Notes: a model not told the origin generated them from the sequence alone. Positions 10,557 to 19,542 are shown, numbered from the stretch's first letter. The stretch is DNA of 64,000 nucleotides from AM-0621 sp964386705 (GCA_964386705.1 CAYLTY010000014.1:1-64000); one strand, 5' to 3'. Program-made: numbers and translations.

Positions 10557-10605
10557 GCTCATTGATGAAATGAGCTTGAGAATACAGATTCTGTCAGATC
10601 CTGAC
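10557..10605 (+). promoter_or_regulatory. Three-hairpin leader upstream of rplM
   Basis: Three perfect small stems lie close together: GCTCATT/AATGAGC (10557-10563 and 10569-10575), AGAAT/ATTCT (10579-10583 and 10588-10592) and GTCAG/CTGAC (10593-10597 and 10601-10605); the second and third are directly adjacent. They end about 29 bases before the GAGAGG ribosome-binding site of rplM. This spacing resembles autoregulatory leaders of ribosomal-protein operons, but binding by L13 is inference only. Confidence 0.4.
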
Positions 10606-10647
10606 GAATCGACGATATTGGAACGATTACTTCGAGAGGTTCTTGCC

Positions 10648-11142
10648 GTGGCAGACTTCACTCAGCGGTCGACGATGACCAAAAAAGAAACTGCGAAACC
10701 GCAGTGGCTGGTACTCGACGGAGATGGTCAGATCGTCGGACGCTTGGCTACCCAGATTGCCCAGGTTCTCATGGGTAAGCACAAGCCTGACTACACGCCT
10801 CACGTTTTGAGCGGCGATGTGGTTGTGGTCCTGAACGCCCACAAGGTGCGTTTCAGCGGCAAGCCGGAGCGTCATCCGGAGCACCCGTACTTCACCGTTA
10901 AAATGAAGACTCGCACGTATCAGCGTTACTCGGGCTATCCGGGCGGACGTCGCGTCTTCACGGCGGCTCAGGTTTGGGAAAAGAAGCCGGAAATGATCTT
11001 GCGCGAAGCGGTTCGTCGTATGCTTCCCAAGAGCCGTCTGGGCCGTGAGATGATCAAGAATCTGCGTCTGTACTGCGGTCCGACGCACGATCATCAGGCT
11101 CAACAGCCTCAGGATTTCCCGAAGCACGTTTTGCCAAGTTAG
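10648..11142 (+). CDS. rplM: 50S ribosomal protein L13
   Basis: A 164-residue large-subunit protein. Residues about 20-150 follow the L13 family: WLVLDGDGQIVGRLATQIA, GKHKPDYTPH, VVVLNAHKVRFSG, then a basic core with TYQRYSGYPGG and MLPKSRLGREM. The GTG at 10648 is preferred because GAGAGG (10634-10639) is 8 bases upstream; an ATG at 10675 lacks such a site and would remove a nine-residue N-terminal stretch. An ORF extending further upstream in the same frame overlaps the CPBP gene and is not credible as coding. It forms the conserved rplM-rpsI operon with the S9 gene 47 bases downstream and is probably under leader control. Confidence 0.97.
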   Translation: MADFTQRSTMTKKETAKPQWLVLDGDGQIVGRLATQIAQVLMGKHKPDYTPHVLSGDVVVVLNAHKVRFSGKPERHPEHPYFTVKMKTRTYQRYSGYPGGRRVFTAAQVWEKKPEMILREAVRRMLPKSRLGREMIKNLRLYCGPTHDHQAQQPQDFPKHVLPS

Positions 11143-11189
11143 TTTCTCTTTGTTGCAGCCATTGTGGCTCCTTGTAACTGGGTTTTTGC

Positions 11190-11726
11190 ATGAGCACTGA
11201 TACTTCGAATTTGGCTCCCGAAGAGCAACTTGCGGCGGGCGAAACGGTTCCTGAATTGACGCTGGGCGCTGGTGCTCCTGCGACGACTGAGCAGGAAGTA
11301 ATCGCTCGGCCGGTGATCATCCGCGGCAAGCTGGATAAGAACGGTACTGGTCTGGGGACCGGTCGCCGTAAGACTTCCGTCGCTCGCGTGCGAGTGAAAG
11401 ACGGCGCTGGCAAGATCACCGTCAACGATCGTGGCTTTGAAGAGTACTTCTGCGTACCGCGCGATCGCGACATGATCCTGCGAGTCCTCTCGGTCGCTGA
11501 AGTGGGCGACAAGGTCGACATTCAGGTCCGCGCGAGCGGTGGTGGAACGACCGGTCAGACCGGTGCTGTGATCCTTGGACTGGCTCGTGCGATCGAAGCT
11601 CGCAACCCCTCGTTGCACGCACGGTTGGCCGATCACGGGTTCCTTACCCGCGACGACCGTATGGTGGAACGCAAGAAGTACGGTCGCCGCAAGGCTCGCC
11701 GTAGCTTCCAGTTCTCGAAGCGCTGA
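11190..11726 (+). CDS. rpsI: 30S ribosomal protein S9 with N-terminal extension
   Basis: A 178-residue small-subunit protein. The conserved S9 core starts near residue 55 (GTGRRKTSVARVR) and includes GGGTTGQTGAVILGLARA, LTRDDRMVERKKYGRRKARR and the invariant C-terminal SKR that contacts P-site tRNA. The first 45-50 residues are an acidic, Ala/Glu-rich extension absent from the roughly 130-residue E. coli protein. No clear Shine-Dalgarno precedes the ATG, so a later start cannot be excluded, but no better in-frame start is evident. It is second in the rplM-rpsI operon, which ends at the terminator 40 bases downstream. Confidence 0.97.
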   Translation: MSTDTSNLAPEEQLAAGETVPELTLGAGAPATTEQEVIARPVIIRGKLDKNGTGLGTGRRKTSVARVRVKDGAGKITVNDRGFEEYFCVPRDRDMILRVLSVAEVGDKVDIQVRASGGGTTGQTGAVILGLARAIEARNPSLHARLADHGFLTRDDRMVERKKYGRRKARRSFQFSKR

Positions 11727-11766
11727 GCGTTTTCGATCGCTGCGTTATCAGCTATTTGAATTCATC

Positions 11767-11806
11767 AAAACCCCGAGCGAGCAAGCCTCTCTCGGGGTTT
11801 TGCTTT
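11767..11806 (+). terminator. Rho-independent terminator of rplM-rpsI
   Basis: The arms AAAACCCCGAG (11767-11777) and CTCGGGGTTTT (11791-11801) are perfectly complementary over 11 bp with a 13-base loop, followed by GCTTTTATT. Position just after the rpsI stop and the T-rich tail make an intrinsic terminator the clear reading. Confidence 0.9.
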
Positions 11807-11961
11807 TATTCCGCCAATCGCTTCGTCCGGAGATGCCGTGATGAACCACGAAAGGTTGTTGAACGACTACACGGCCGCGCGGAGCGGCGTTACAAGCAAC
11901 GGCGCGCTGGCTTGTCATCCAGATACCGAAACGAAAACGGACTCAATAGCCGAGGTGTGTG

Positions 11962-12861
11962 ATGCAGGTTCGTCGAAGCGTGCTGGTTGTGGCGTTGATG
12001 CTCGAGTTGCTGTCCTGCGTGGCGGCGTCGGCGCAGGAGCCAATTGCCAACAAGCCCAAGGTTCCCGGTCAGTTCATCCTGCATCAACGCAGCCGGTCGG
12101 AGACCACGAAGGACAGCGGCGAGTGGAAAGAGCAGACCAAAGAGGCCGTCTGGAAGTGCTCAGACACGGCCATCATCATCTGCGACATGTGGGACGACCA
12201 CTATTGCAAGTCGGCGGCGGAACGCGTGGCGGACATGGCGCCACGGATGAATGCCGTGCTGACGGCGGCTCGCAATCATGGAGCGACCGTCATTCACGCG
12301 CCGAGCGGTGTGACGTACCTCTACGCGGACATGCCACAGCGCAAGCGGATGCAGCAGGCGAAGAAGGTGAAGCCGGAATCGCCGCTGGAGGCCTGGTGCT
12401 ATGTGGATCCCAAGCGCGAGCCCGAGCTGCCCATCGATGTCTCGAAGCAGCCGTGCGATGACCCCATCATCGGGGCCTACGTGCAGAAGTTCACGCGGCA
12501 GCATCCCGGATTAACAATCAGCGGTTGGGACGGGGTCAGCGACAGCGGTGAGGAGATCTACAGCTACCTCAAGCAGGAAGAGCTGAAGAACATCGTGCTG
12601 ATGGGAGTGCACACCAACATGTGCGTGATGGGCCGTCCGTTCGGGATTCGGCAGATGGTCAAACAGGGCTTCAACGTTGTACTGGCTCGGGACCTGACGG
12701 ATGCCATGTATGACCCCCGTGAAAAGCCCTATGTCAGCCATACGCGTGGTACTGAACTGGTCGTCGAGCACATCGAGAAATACTGGTGCCCATCAATCTC
12801 CAGCGAAGACCTGACGCGCATCGCACGCGGCTCGGCTGATCCAGTGAAACCAGCTCAGTAG
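11962..12861 (+). CDS. Secreted isochorismatase-family cysteine hydrolase
   Basis: A 299-residue exported member of the isochorismatase-like (cysteine hydrolase) superfamily. A Sec signal peptide is visible: basic MQVRR, a hydrophobic core to about residue 20 and an ASAQE cleavage region. The catalytic Asp is in IIICDMWDDHYC and the nucleophile Cys in GVHTNMCVMGRPFG. Family members hydrolyse amides or vinyl ethers such as nicotinamide, isochorismate or N-carbamoyl compounds. Export and the roughly 60-residue insertion between the two halves argue against a standard nicotinamidase. CGAGG at 11951-11955 supports the ATG at 11962. The gene converges with the broken esterase, only 28 bases away. 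Confidence 0.85.
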   Translation: MQVRRSVLVVALMLELLSCVAASAQEPIANKPKVPGQFILHQRSRSETTKDSGEWKEQTKEAVWKCSDTAIIICDMWDDHYCKSAAERVADMAPRMNAVLTAARNHGATVIHAPSGVTYLYADMPQRKRMQQAKKVKPESPLEAWCYVDPKREPELPIDVSKQPCDDPIIGAYVQKFTRQHPGLTISGWDGVSDSGEEIYSYLKQEELKNIVLMGVHTNMCVMGRPFGIRQMVKQGFNVVLARDLTDAMYDPREKPYVSHTRGTELVVEHIEKYWCPSISSEDLTRIARGSADPVKPAQ

Positions 12862-12889
12862 GCTTGATGATGGCGCGAGGATCGTCGGC

Positions 12890-13835
12890 TTACTGCCGCT
12901 TCAGGAAGCCGCGGTTGCGGAGCCAGTCGGCACAGGCTTGAGTCCAGCCAGCGCACGAGCCTGTGGTTGGCCGCACGCCGAAACCATGGCCACCAGTCGC
13001 GTAGACATGCAGGTCAGAATGAATGCCCGCGCGCTTCAACGCGACATGCATGCCGATGCTGTGTTCGACTTCGCTGATGGGATCATCGGAGGCGTGCACG
13101 AAGAACAGTGGCGGCGTGCTGGCAGGCAGTCGAATGGTTGGCGACAACGTTCCTGTGCCAGCCTCTTTGTCGAGCAGCATGAAGTAGCCCGAGTACACAG
13201 GAATCGCGAAGTCCGGTCGGCAGCTGACTTGATCGACAGCGTCTTGAGCTGCGTAGCTGCGTTGTTCGAACTGCGTCGCTGTCGAACCGACCAGATGCCC
13301 GCCTGCCGAAAAGCCGATCATTCCGATGCGATTCGGGTCCAGATTCCATTCGCGGGCCTTGCTGCGCACCAGGCTCACGGCGCGCTGCGCATCCTTGAGC
13401 GGTCCCGCTGCTGGCAAGCCCTTGGTGTCGCCGGGACGACGGGGACAGCGGTACTTCAGGACGATGCCGGTGACGCCCAGCGAGTTCAGCCACTCGGCGA
13501 TCTCCATACCTTCCAGGTCCCAGGCCAGATTGTGATAACCACCTCCGGGACAGATCAGGGCCGAGGCTCCGCAGTCTTTGTCCGCTGCCGGCCTAAACAC
13601 GGTGAGCGTCGGCTTGGTGACATTCGTCATCCACTTCACGGGCCGGCCAGCAACTTCGTGTGACTTGCCGTTGATCTTGAGGTCAAAAAAACTTCTCTTC
13701 ACCGATCAGCGCAGCATCGTCATCCGCTGGCTTACCCGGCCAGACATCCAGCACGAGCGCGGGCTCAGCCGCAGCTAAAGAACTAACTCTGCAGACCGCA
13801 ATACAGACAGAAAACAGTACAGCCAGGACCTTCAT
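12890..13835 (-). pseudogene. Exported alpha/beta-hydrolase (BD-FAE/acetyl-xylan-esterase-like), frameshifted
   Basis: The long frame (up to about 13702) encodes an alpha/beta hydrolase with an oxyanion loop PGGGYH, nucleophile elbow GFSAGG, an Asp in HASDDP and a His in GGHGFG, as in the BD-FAE esterase family. It has no credible start. The frame upstream starts with ATG at 13835 (GAAGGG about 8 bases before it), encodes a signal peptide (MKVLAVLFSVCIAVC to SSLAAAEP) and a mature LDVWPGKPADDD segment, then stops at TTTTTTTGA. Seven Ts at 13685-13691 separate the frames; six would give a continuous 314-residue protein reading GEEKFFDLKING. Possible explanations are decay, polymerase slippage producing some full-length product, or an assembly error. 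It probably acts on acylated polysaccharide if expressed. Confidence 0.8.
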
Positions 13836-14069
13836 GAGCAGCGCCCTTCACGTTGATGTCATTTCATCACAGCACTCGTGCCGCGCAACACCGCTAATCT
13901 GTAGCGACTTGACGAGCGGCCCGACACTGACGTCGGTTGCGATCAGAGTTCGAAAACATTTTCAGTGAAGTCACGATTGCGGTCGCGGTTGTGATCTGAT
14001 CTCCTCAAAAGGAGTTAACACGTCAGCGGCGACTGAGCAGGGAACGGGATCAAGCCGGAGAACGCCTTC

Positions 14070-14996
14070 ATGATTTCGGTGCGCGAACTGCGGGTGGACT
14101 ATGGTGACTTCTGTGCGGTCCATGACCTCGATATCGAGATCGGTGCCGGTGAGGTCTACGGTTTGATTGGCCCGAACGGAGCGGGCAAGACATCAACCTT
14201 CAAAGTGCTGGCCGGCCTGCTGACGCCGACTTACGGTGACATCACCATCGCTGGCATCGATCTGCGTGAGAAGCCGCGCGAACTCGGCCAGGTGCTGGGT
14301 TTCATGCCTGACTTTCCCCCGGTCTACGACGACCTGCTGGTCTGGGAGTTTCTCGACCTGTTTGCCGCCAGTTACTTCATCCCCAAGCCGCGCCGGGCGC
14401 CGGAGATCGACCGCCGACTGGTGGAAGTCGGGCTGATGGAAAAGCGCAACAACATGGTCGTTGAGCTGTCACGCGGCATGCGGCAGCGCTTGATGCTCGC
14501 CAAGACATTGCTGCCAGAACCCCAAGTGCTGCTGCTCGACGAACCCGCCAGCGGCATGGACCCCCACGGGCGAGCTCAAATGAAGCAGGTCATCCGCGAC
14601 TTCGCTTCTAACGGCGGCTCGGTTCTGATCTCATCGCACATCCTGTCTGAGATGAATGAGTTCTGTACTTCGGTCGGCATCATGCAGCGTGGTCGCATGG
14701 TTGTCAGTGGGCGGGTGGATGAGATTGCCGAACGCGTGATGGGTGAGGCGGTTCTGGAGGTCGAGGTTCTGGCTGGCGAAGAGGTGTTTCTGGACCTGGT
14801 CCGGCGACATCGGCAAGTGGGTACGCCGCAGAGTCAGGGTCGCAAATTCGAACTGCCGTTCTCTGGCGACGAGCAGGCTGCGGCGGAACTGCTGACTCAG
14901 TTGGTGCAGGCAGGTGTGCTGATTGCCGCTTTTCACCGCCGCCGCGAGTCGCTGGAAGACGTCTTCCTGCAGATTGGAGCCAACGAGGTGTCGTGA
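14070..14996 (+). CDS. ABC transporter ATP-binding protein
   Basis: A 308-residue ABC ATPase. Walker A GPNGAGKTS lies near residues 34-42, the signature is LSRGMRQR, Walker B is VLLLDEPASGMD and the switch histidine is in ISSHI. The last 80 residues form a C-terminal extension like that of export-type ABC-2 ATPases. It is followed about 100 bases later by a polytopic protein without its own ATPase, and the two probably make one exporter. The start at 14070 has GGAG about 11 bases upstream. A short inverted repeat CTCCT-caaa-AGGAG lies at about 14002-14016 in the leader; its role is unknown. The substrate cannot be inferred. Confidence 0.93.
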   Translation: MISVRELRVDYGDFCAVHDLDIEIGAGEVYGLIGPNGAGKTSTFKVLAGLLTPTYGDITIAGIDLREKPRELGQVLGFMPDFPPVYDDLLVWEFLDLFAASYFIPKPRRAPEIDRRLVEVGLMEKRNNMVVELSRGMRQRLMLAKTLLPEPQVLLLDEPASGMDPHGRAQMKQVIRDFASNGGSVLISSHILSEMNEFCTSVGIMQRGRMVVSGRVDEIAERVMGEAVLEVEVLAGEEVFLDLVRRHRQVGTPQSQGRKFELPFSGDEQAAAELLTQLVQAGVLIAAFHRRRESLEDVFLQIGANEVS

Positions 14997-15100
14997 TCGA
15001 CCATTCCAAATCTGACTTTGCCGTTATAGACACATAATACAAATTAATTCGCACAAATAGTTTTCGTGGTAGTGTCACGACGAGTATCAAGGATCCGTGC

Positions 15101-16591
15101 ATGAGCACATTGCTGTTCGAGAACCCGATTCTGATAAAGCACTGCCGCGCTCGGCTCAGGTCACCTCAGTCGGGATATCTGATATTTGTGACGCTGGTGT
15201 TAAGCGGCTGCCTGCTGGAACTGGGACACCTGACTGACGCTCTCAAACCGGGCTACTGGTTTGTTTTCTTCTTTGTGATCGAGTCTCTGATCCTGACGTT
15301 CTACGGAATGTCTCAGGTGTCGGGCTCGGTGGGCCAGGTGACAGACACGGGCATTCTGGATTTTCACCGTATCTCGCCTTTGCCACCGTTACATACTGCA
15401 ATTGGCTTTCTGTTCGGATCGGCGATCCGCGAATACCTCATTATTGCCGTTGTGCTCCCGTTTGCTCTGTTCTGTGCCTTGGCGGCTGATGGGGCTCCCG
15501 GACTGCTGGGATTTCTGACGGCTCATGTCGTCTTGTTTTCATCGACAGTCTTGTTTCATCTAGTGGCGTTGCTGACGGGTTTAATCACGGGTAAAGCGAA
15601 AACTCGCGGCGGCGCCGCGATCTTCCTGTTTGGCATGCTGTTTTTCAGCAGCACATCCTTGCTCAGTGTGGCATCCATCTCGACGCTGGCGTTCTTCACG
15701 ACAGGGCCAGCTCTGGCCGAGGCCATGGGTTGGCATTTGGGTCCGCCCGGTCGACCAATCGAGGCGGTGACTTTCTTCGGGCTGAATCTGCCGTATGCGG
15801 TGCAGAGCCTGATTTATCAATTTCCGGTGATCGGCTTCTTGATGATGCCCGCCGTGCGGCGGATGAGGTCCGCCGGAGCGATGCTGTATTCCAAGCCGGT
15901 TGCTTCGGCGTTTCTGGTGACACTGGCCGTGCTGAACTTTGGCGGCGTGATCGGTCGAGAACGTATTGATGTCGATGTTATCGTGCCTGTTCTGGGCTTC
16001 GCCAATTGCTTGATGAGCGCGGTGCTGATTGCCTGCGTCACTCCTGACCGCGGCCAGTTCCGCAATCACCTGCGACGATCCTGCAAGCAGAACATGCTGC
16101 GACCTTCGTTGACCGCCGATGAAAGCTCGAACCGTTCGGTCGTTATCATGTTCGGAGTGGTGACATATGGAATTGCGCAAACAGCAATTTCGTTGAAACC
16201 AGCGGCGCCGGGAGCTCCATTCAATTTTCAGATGTTCTCAACGATTGCGATTGCGGTCACGACGATCTGGCATTTCGGTTTTGCCATGCAGTTCTTCCGC
16301 CTGATCCAGCCGCGCAGTGCCAATGCTGCGACTGGCGTGTTCCTGTTCATCTTCTGGTTGTTGCCGCTGCTGGTGGGAGGTCTCACGACTGCCGCTGATA
16401 AGAAACTAGGCGAGATGATTATGCAGCTTTCCCCGCTGGTCGGACTGGTGACGGGATCTGTGATCTCCCTCGTCCTCAGCGGGTTGCTGTCGGCGGCGAT
16501 GTTCGGCTTGCTCTATCGACAAGAGTCCCGGGAATGGGCCGACGTGCTGACTACGGCGCGCGGGTCAGAGGCGGATGCCCTTTCGGCTTAG
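15101..16591 (+). CDS. ABC-2-type transporter membrane protein
   Basis: A 496-residue membrane protein with about ten to twelve predicted helices, including residues 25-42, 52-75, 100-130 and several C-terminal ones. A cytoplasmic loop with GQVTDTGILDFHRISPLP resembles the coupling-helix region of ABC-2-like permeases in planctomycetes. AAGGA 8 bases before the ATG supports the start. The intergenic region before it (about 15000-15080) is clearly AT-rich, so an internal promoter is possible. Together with the preceding ATPase it likely forms a homodimeric or split exporter; no periplasmic binding protein is present, which argues against uptake. Confidence 0.82.
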   Translation: MSTLLFENPILIKHCRARLRSPQSGYLIFVTLVLSGCLLELGHLTDALKPGYWFVFFFVIESLILTFYGMSQVSGSVGQVTDTGILDFHRISPLPPLHTAIGFLFGSAIREYLIIAVVLPFALFCALAADGAPGLLGFLTAHVVLFSSTVLFHLVALLTGLITGKAKTRGGAAIFLFGMLFFSSTSLLSVASISTLAFFTTGPALAEAMGWHLGPPGRPIEAVTFFGLNLPYAVQSLIYQFPVIGFLMMPAVRRMRSAGAMLYSKPVASAFLVTLAVLNFGGVIGRERIDVDVIVPVLGFANCLMSAVLIACVTPDRGQFRNHLRRSCKQNMLRPSLTADESSNRSVVIMFGVVTYGIAQTAISLKPAAPGAPFNFQMFSTIAIAVTTIWHFGFAMQFFRLIQPRSANAATGVFLFIFWLLPLLVGGLTTAADKKLGEMIMQLSPLVGLVTGSVISLVLSGLLSAAMFGLLYRQESREWADVLTTARGSEADALSA

Positions 16592-16786
16592 GGCCTGACA
16601 AACGGCAGTGGGGCGAGGCTCGCGACCATTGGTTTCAAGGTCTTTCACTTGAGGACGTGCTGCTGGAGCCTCGCTCCGGGGACGTCGTCGTCGTTGAATG
16701 TGGCCAGTTGTTCGACCATCATCCCGCCCCGAGCAAATTGTTGACGCAGCCCCGCTGACTCGCAGCGAGATTTTACGGAGAAGTCG
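16592..16786 (+). other. Intergenic region with degenerate palindromic repeat
   Basis: These 195 bases hold no credible gene. GGGGCGAGGCTCG near 16610 and GGAGCCTCGCTCC near 16665 face each other and look like a decayed copy of the GGGAGGGCGAGGCTCC-type repeat found elsewhere in the window. No SAM riboswitch pattern was recognised upstream of the sulfhydrylase gene. Confidence 0.35.
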
Positions 16787-18088
16787 ATGAGCGAGCCGAC
16801 CTACAAGTTTGGAACTCAGTGCCTGCACGCCGGGCAGGTGCCGGATCCGACCACCAATGCGCGGGCGGTGCCGCTGTATCAGACGACGTCTTACGTCTTC
16901 AACGATGCCAGCCACGCGGCGCGACTCTTTGGACTCGAAGAGTTCGGCAATATCTACACGCGGCTGATGAATCCGACGACTGATGTGCTCGAAAAGCGGA
17001 TCGCGGCTTTGGAAGGTGGTACGGGAGCGCTGGCCACGGCGTCGGGGCAGGCGGCCGAGAGTCTGGCCATCCTGAACATCACTCAGGCGGGCGATAACAT
17101 TGTGTCGTCCACCAGCCTCTACGGTGGTACGTACAACCTGTTCCACTACACGCTGCCCAAGATGGGCATTCAGGTGAAGTTCGTGGATCAGTCCGATCCC
17201 GAGAATTTTCGGAAGGCCATCGACGGCAAGACCAAAGCCTTCTTCATGGAGACCATCGGGAATCCGCGCTGCGACATTCCCGACTTCGAAGCCATCACGT
17301 CGATCGCTCACGAGCAGGGCGTGCCGGTCATCTGCGACAACACTCTGGCCTCACCGTATCTCTGCCGTCCGTTCGAGCATGGTGTTGACGTTGTCATTCA
17401 CTCAACGACCAAGTTCATTGGCGGTCACGGCACCAGCATCGGTGGCATCATCGTCGAGAAGGGTGATTTTCCCTGGGACAACGGTCGCTTCCCTGAGATG
17501 ACTCAGCCAGACCCAAGCTATCACGGCCTGAAGATTTTCGAGGCTCTCGGCCCGATGAAGATGGCCTACATCCTGAAGGCTCGTCTGCAGGGACTGCGCG
17601 ATCTCGGGGCGTGCATGAGTCCGTTCAATGCCTTCATGTTCCTGCAGGGGCTCGAGACGCTGCACCTGCGGATGGAACGTCACGCGTCCAACGCACTGGC
17701 GGTCGCTCAGTTCCTGGAGAGCCACTCCAAGGTTTCGTGGGTCAATTATCCGGGGCTGGAAACACACGCCTCGTATCGTGCAGCCAAGAAGTATTTGCCG
17801 AAGGGTGCGGGCGCGGTGTTCGGCTTCGGCATCAAGGGCAATACGCTCGAAGAACAACGCAACAACGGCGTGAAACTGATCAACGGCGTGAAGCTGTTCT
17901 CTCATCTGGCCAACGTGGGCGACAGCAAGTCATTGATCATTCATCCGTCGAGCACCACTCACCAGCAGTTGACGCTGGCCGAGCAGGCTTCGAGCGGCGT
18001 GACGCCGGACTTCGTGCGTCTGTCGGTCGGTACGGAAGATGTGGAAGACATCATCGCGGACCTGAAGCAGGCGCTCGATCAGGTTTGA
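16787..18088 (+). CDS. metY: O-acetylhomoserine sulfhydrylase (PLP-dependent)
   Basis: A 433-residue Cys/Met-metabolism PLP enzyme. It likely converts O-acetyl-L-homoserine and sulfide to homocysteine, the direct sulfhydrylation route to methionine. Motifs are the N-terminal GTQCLHAGQ, TSYVF, the YGGTYNLF cofactor loop, CDNTLASP, and the Schiff-base lysine in HSTTKFIGGHG. An insertion around residues 225-250 and the C-terminal SSTTHQQL are typical of O-acetylhomoserine sulfhydrylases rather than cystathionine gamma-synthases. GGAGAAG lies about 4 bases before the ATG. No metX neighbour is in the window. An O-succinylhomoserine preference cannot be excluded from sequence alone. Confidence 0.92.
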   Translation: MSEPTYKFGTQCLHAGQVPDPTTNARAVPLYQTTSYVFNDASHAARLFGLEEFGNIYTRLMNPTTDVLEKRIAALEGGTGALATASGQAAESLAILNITQAGDNIVSSTSLYGGTYNLFHYTLPKMGIQVKFVDQSDPENFRKAIDGKTKAFFMETIGNPRCDIPDFEAITSIAHEQGVPVICDNTLASPYLCRPFEHGVDVVIHSTTKFIGGHGTSIGGIIVEKGDFPWDNGRFPEMTQPDPSYHGLKIFEALGPMKMAYILKARLQGLRDLGACMSPFNAFMFLQGLETLHLRMERHASNALAVAQFLESHSKVSWVNYPGLETHASYRAAKKYLPKGAGAVFGFGIKGNTLEEQRNNGVKLINGVKLFSHLANVGDSKSLIIHPSSTTHQQLTLAEQASSGVTPDFVRLSVGTEDVEDIIADLKQALDQV

Positions 18089-18169
18089 TGATCGGGATCA
18101 GAATGACACGCAGGGCGGAGAAGTGACTGAAAGGACCTCAGGGACCTGAGTTCTGTCCGCCGCGGCGAA

Positions 18170-18193
18170 GACGGACAGGATTGTCCGTCCTAC
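18170..18193. repeat. Dispersed repeat family A, single arm
   Basis: The 24 bases beginning GACGGACAGGATTGTCC and ending GTCCTAC are identical to the right arms at 53585-53608 and 57685-57708. Only a short remnant of the left arm (CTGTCCG at about 18154) is present. It lies between the sulfhydrylase gene and serS. A short separate palindrome CTCAGG-GA-CCTGAG precedes it near 18137. Confidence 0.8.
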
Positions 18194-18243
18194 AATCAGC
18201 GACGCTCACTTCACGTACAGCCTTTCTCCTACCGAGTTCCTTC

Positions 18244-19515
18244 ATGCTCGATCTCAATTTCGTTTGCGACAACATCGACAGCGTCTCTCAGAACTGCGCC
18301 AACCGCGGCGTCAGTGTGAACCTTGCCAGCATCGTCGAGTTGCGACAGAAACGCAGCGGGCTGATCACGACGGGAGATCAGTATCGCAACGAGCAGAAGA
18401 CATCGTCCGCGCTGATTCCGAAGACGAAGGACCCGGCCGAGCGCGAAGCTTTGATTGCCAAGGGCAAGGAGCTGCGTGAGAAGATTTCCGCTGCGGAAAC
18501 GGCGCTCGCGGAAGTCGAAGCTCAGATTCATGAGGCTCTGCTCGGCATCCCGAACATGACGCATCCCGATGCGCCAGTCGGGGCATTGGAGTCACAAAGC
18601 AAAGTCATTCGCGAATGGGGCACCATTCCGAAGTGGGACTTCAAGCCGCTAGACCATGTGGAACTGGCCGCGAAGCATGACTTGATCGACCTCGAAGGCG
18701 GCGCACGAGTCGCCGGGCATGGCTTCTACTTCCTCAAGAACGAAGCCGTGCTGCTGGAGATGGCGCTCGTTCAATACGCCTTGCACAAGCTGCGCAAGGA
18801 AGGTTTTGTCCTGCACTCCACGCCCGACCTGGCGAAGCAGGAAGTTCTCATGGGCACGGGCTACAACCCGCGCGGCAATGAGACTCAGATCTATTCGATC
18901 ACGGGCACGGACCTCAGCCTCGTCGCCACTGCCGAGATCACGCTAGGCGGGCTGCTGAAAGATCACGTGATCGACTTCGAAAAACTGCCGCTGAAATATG
19001 CCGGGCTGTCGCACTGCTTCCGCACCGAAGCGGGTGCGCACGGCAAAGCAACTCGCGGCATCTATCGCGTGCATCAATTCACGAAGGTCGAGATCTTCGG
19101 CTTCACGGCTCCCGATGTGGCGGCGTCCGATGCCTTCCACAAAGAGATCCTGCGCATCGAAGAAGACATCTTCCAAGGTCTGGGTTTGCCGTATCACGTG
19201 CTGGATATCTGCACGGGAGACCTCGGTGGTCCCGCCTATCGCAAGTACGACATCGAATGCTGGATGCCCGGCCGCAACGAATATGGCGAGGTCACGTCCG
19301 CTTCGAACTGCACTGACTATCAATCGCGGCGCTTGGCGATTCGCACGAAGGTGCCCGACAAGAAGGGCAACGCGTTCGTGCACACGTTGAACGGTACGGC
19401 GGTAGCGATCTCGCGAGCTTTGGTTGCGGTGCTGGAAAACTATCAGCAGGCGGACGGCAGCATTCTGATTCCGGAAGTGCTGCGCAAGTGGGTCGGCCAG
19501 GACAAGATTGGCTAG
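18244..19515 (+). CDS. serS: Seryl-tRNA synthetase
   Basis: A 423-residue class II aminoacyl-tRNA synthetase charging tRNA-Ser. Residues 1-110 are the antiparallel coiled-coil arm that contacts the tRNA long variable arm. The catalytic core has motif 2 (SHCFRTEAGAHGKATRGIYRVHQF), the serine-binding CTGDLG and motif 3 (NGTAVAISRALVAVLENYQ). Family-typical MLDLNFV at the start supports ATG 18244; an upstream in-frame extension covers the repeat and is not credible. The gene is monocistronic and followed by a palindromic repeat. Confidence 0.97.
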   Translation: MLDLNFVCDNIDSVSQNCANRGVSVNLASIVELRQKRSGLITTGDQYRNEQKTSSALIPKTKDPAEREALIAKGKELREKISAAETALAEVEAQIHEALLGIPNMTHPDAPVGALESQSKVIREWGTIPKWDFKPLDHVELAAKHDLIDLEGGARVAGHGFYFLKNEAVLLEMALVQYALHKLRKEGFVLHSTPDLAKQEVLMGTGYNPRGNETQIYSITGTDLSLVATAEITLGGLLKDHVIDFEKLPLKYAGLSHCFRTEAGAHGKATRGIYRVHQFTKVEIFGFTAPDVAASDAFHKEILRIEEDIFQGLGLPYHVLDICTGDLGGPAYRKYDIECWMPGRNEYGEVTSASNCTDYQSRRLAIRTKVPDKKGNAFVHTLNGTAVAISRALVAVLENYQQADGSILIPEVLRKWVGQDKIG

Positions 19516-19542
19516 TGGTTCATCAGGGATGGCGAGCGGTTC

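Noticed and set aside
10411..10647. Upstream in-frame extension of L13
   Set aside because: It overlaps the CPBP gene and lacks a ribosome-binding site; GTG at 10648 with GAGAGG is better.
15000..15100. Promoter between the ABC ATPase and permease genes
   Set aside because: The stretch is AT-rich, but no -35/-10 pair with acceptable spacing was found, so it is noted under the permease only.
16592..16786. SAM riboswitch before the sulfhydrylase gene
   Set aside because: None of the conserved SAM-I or SAM-II patterns could be recognised by eye.
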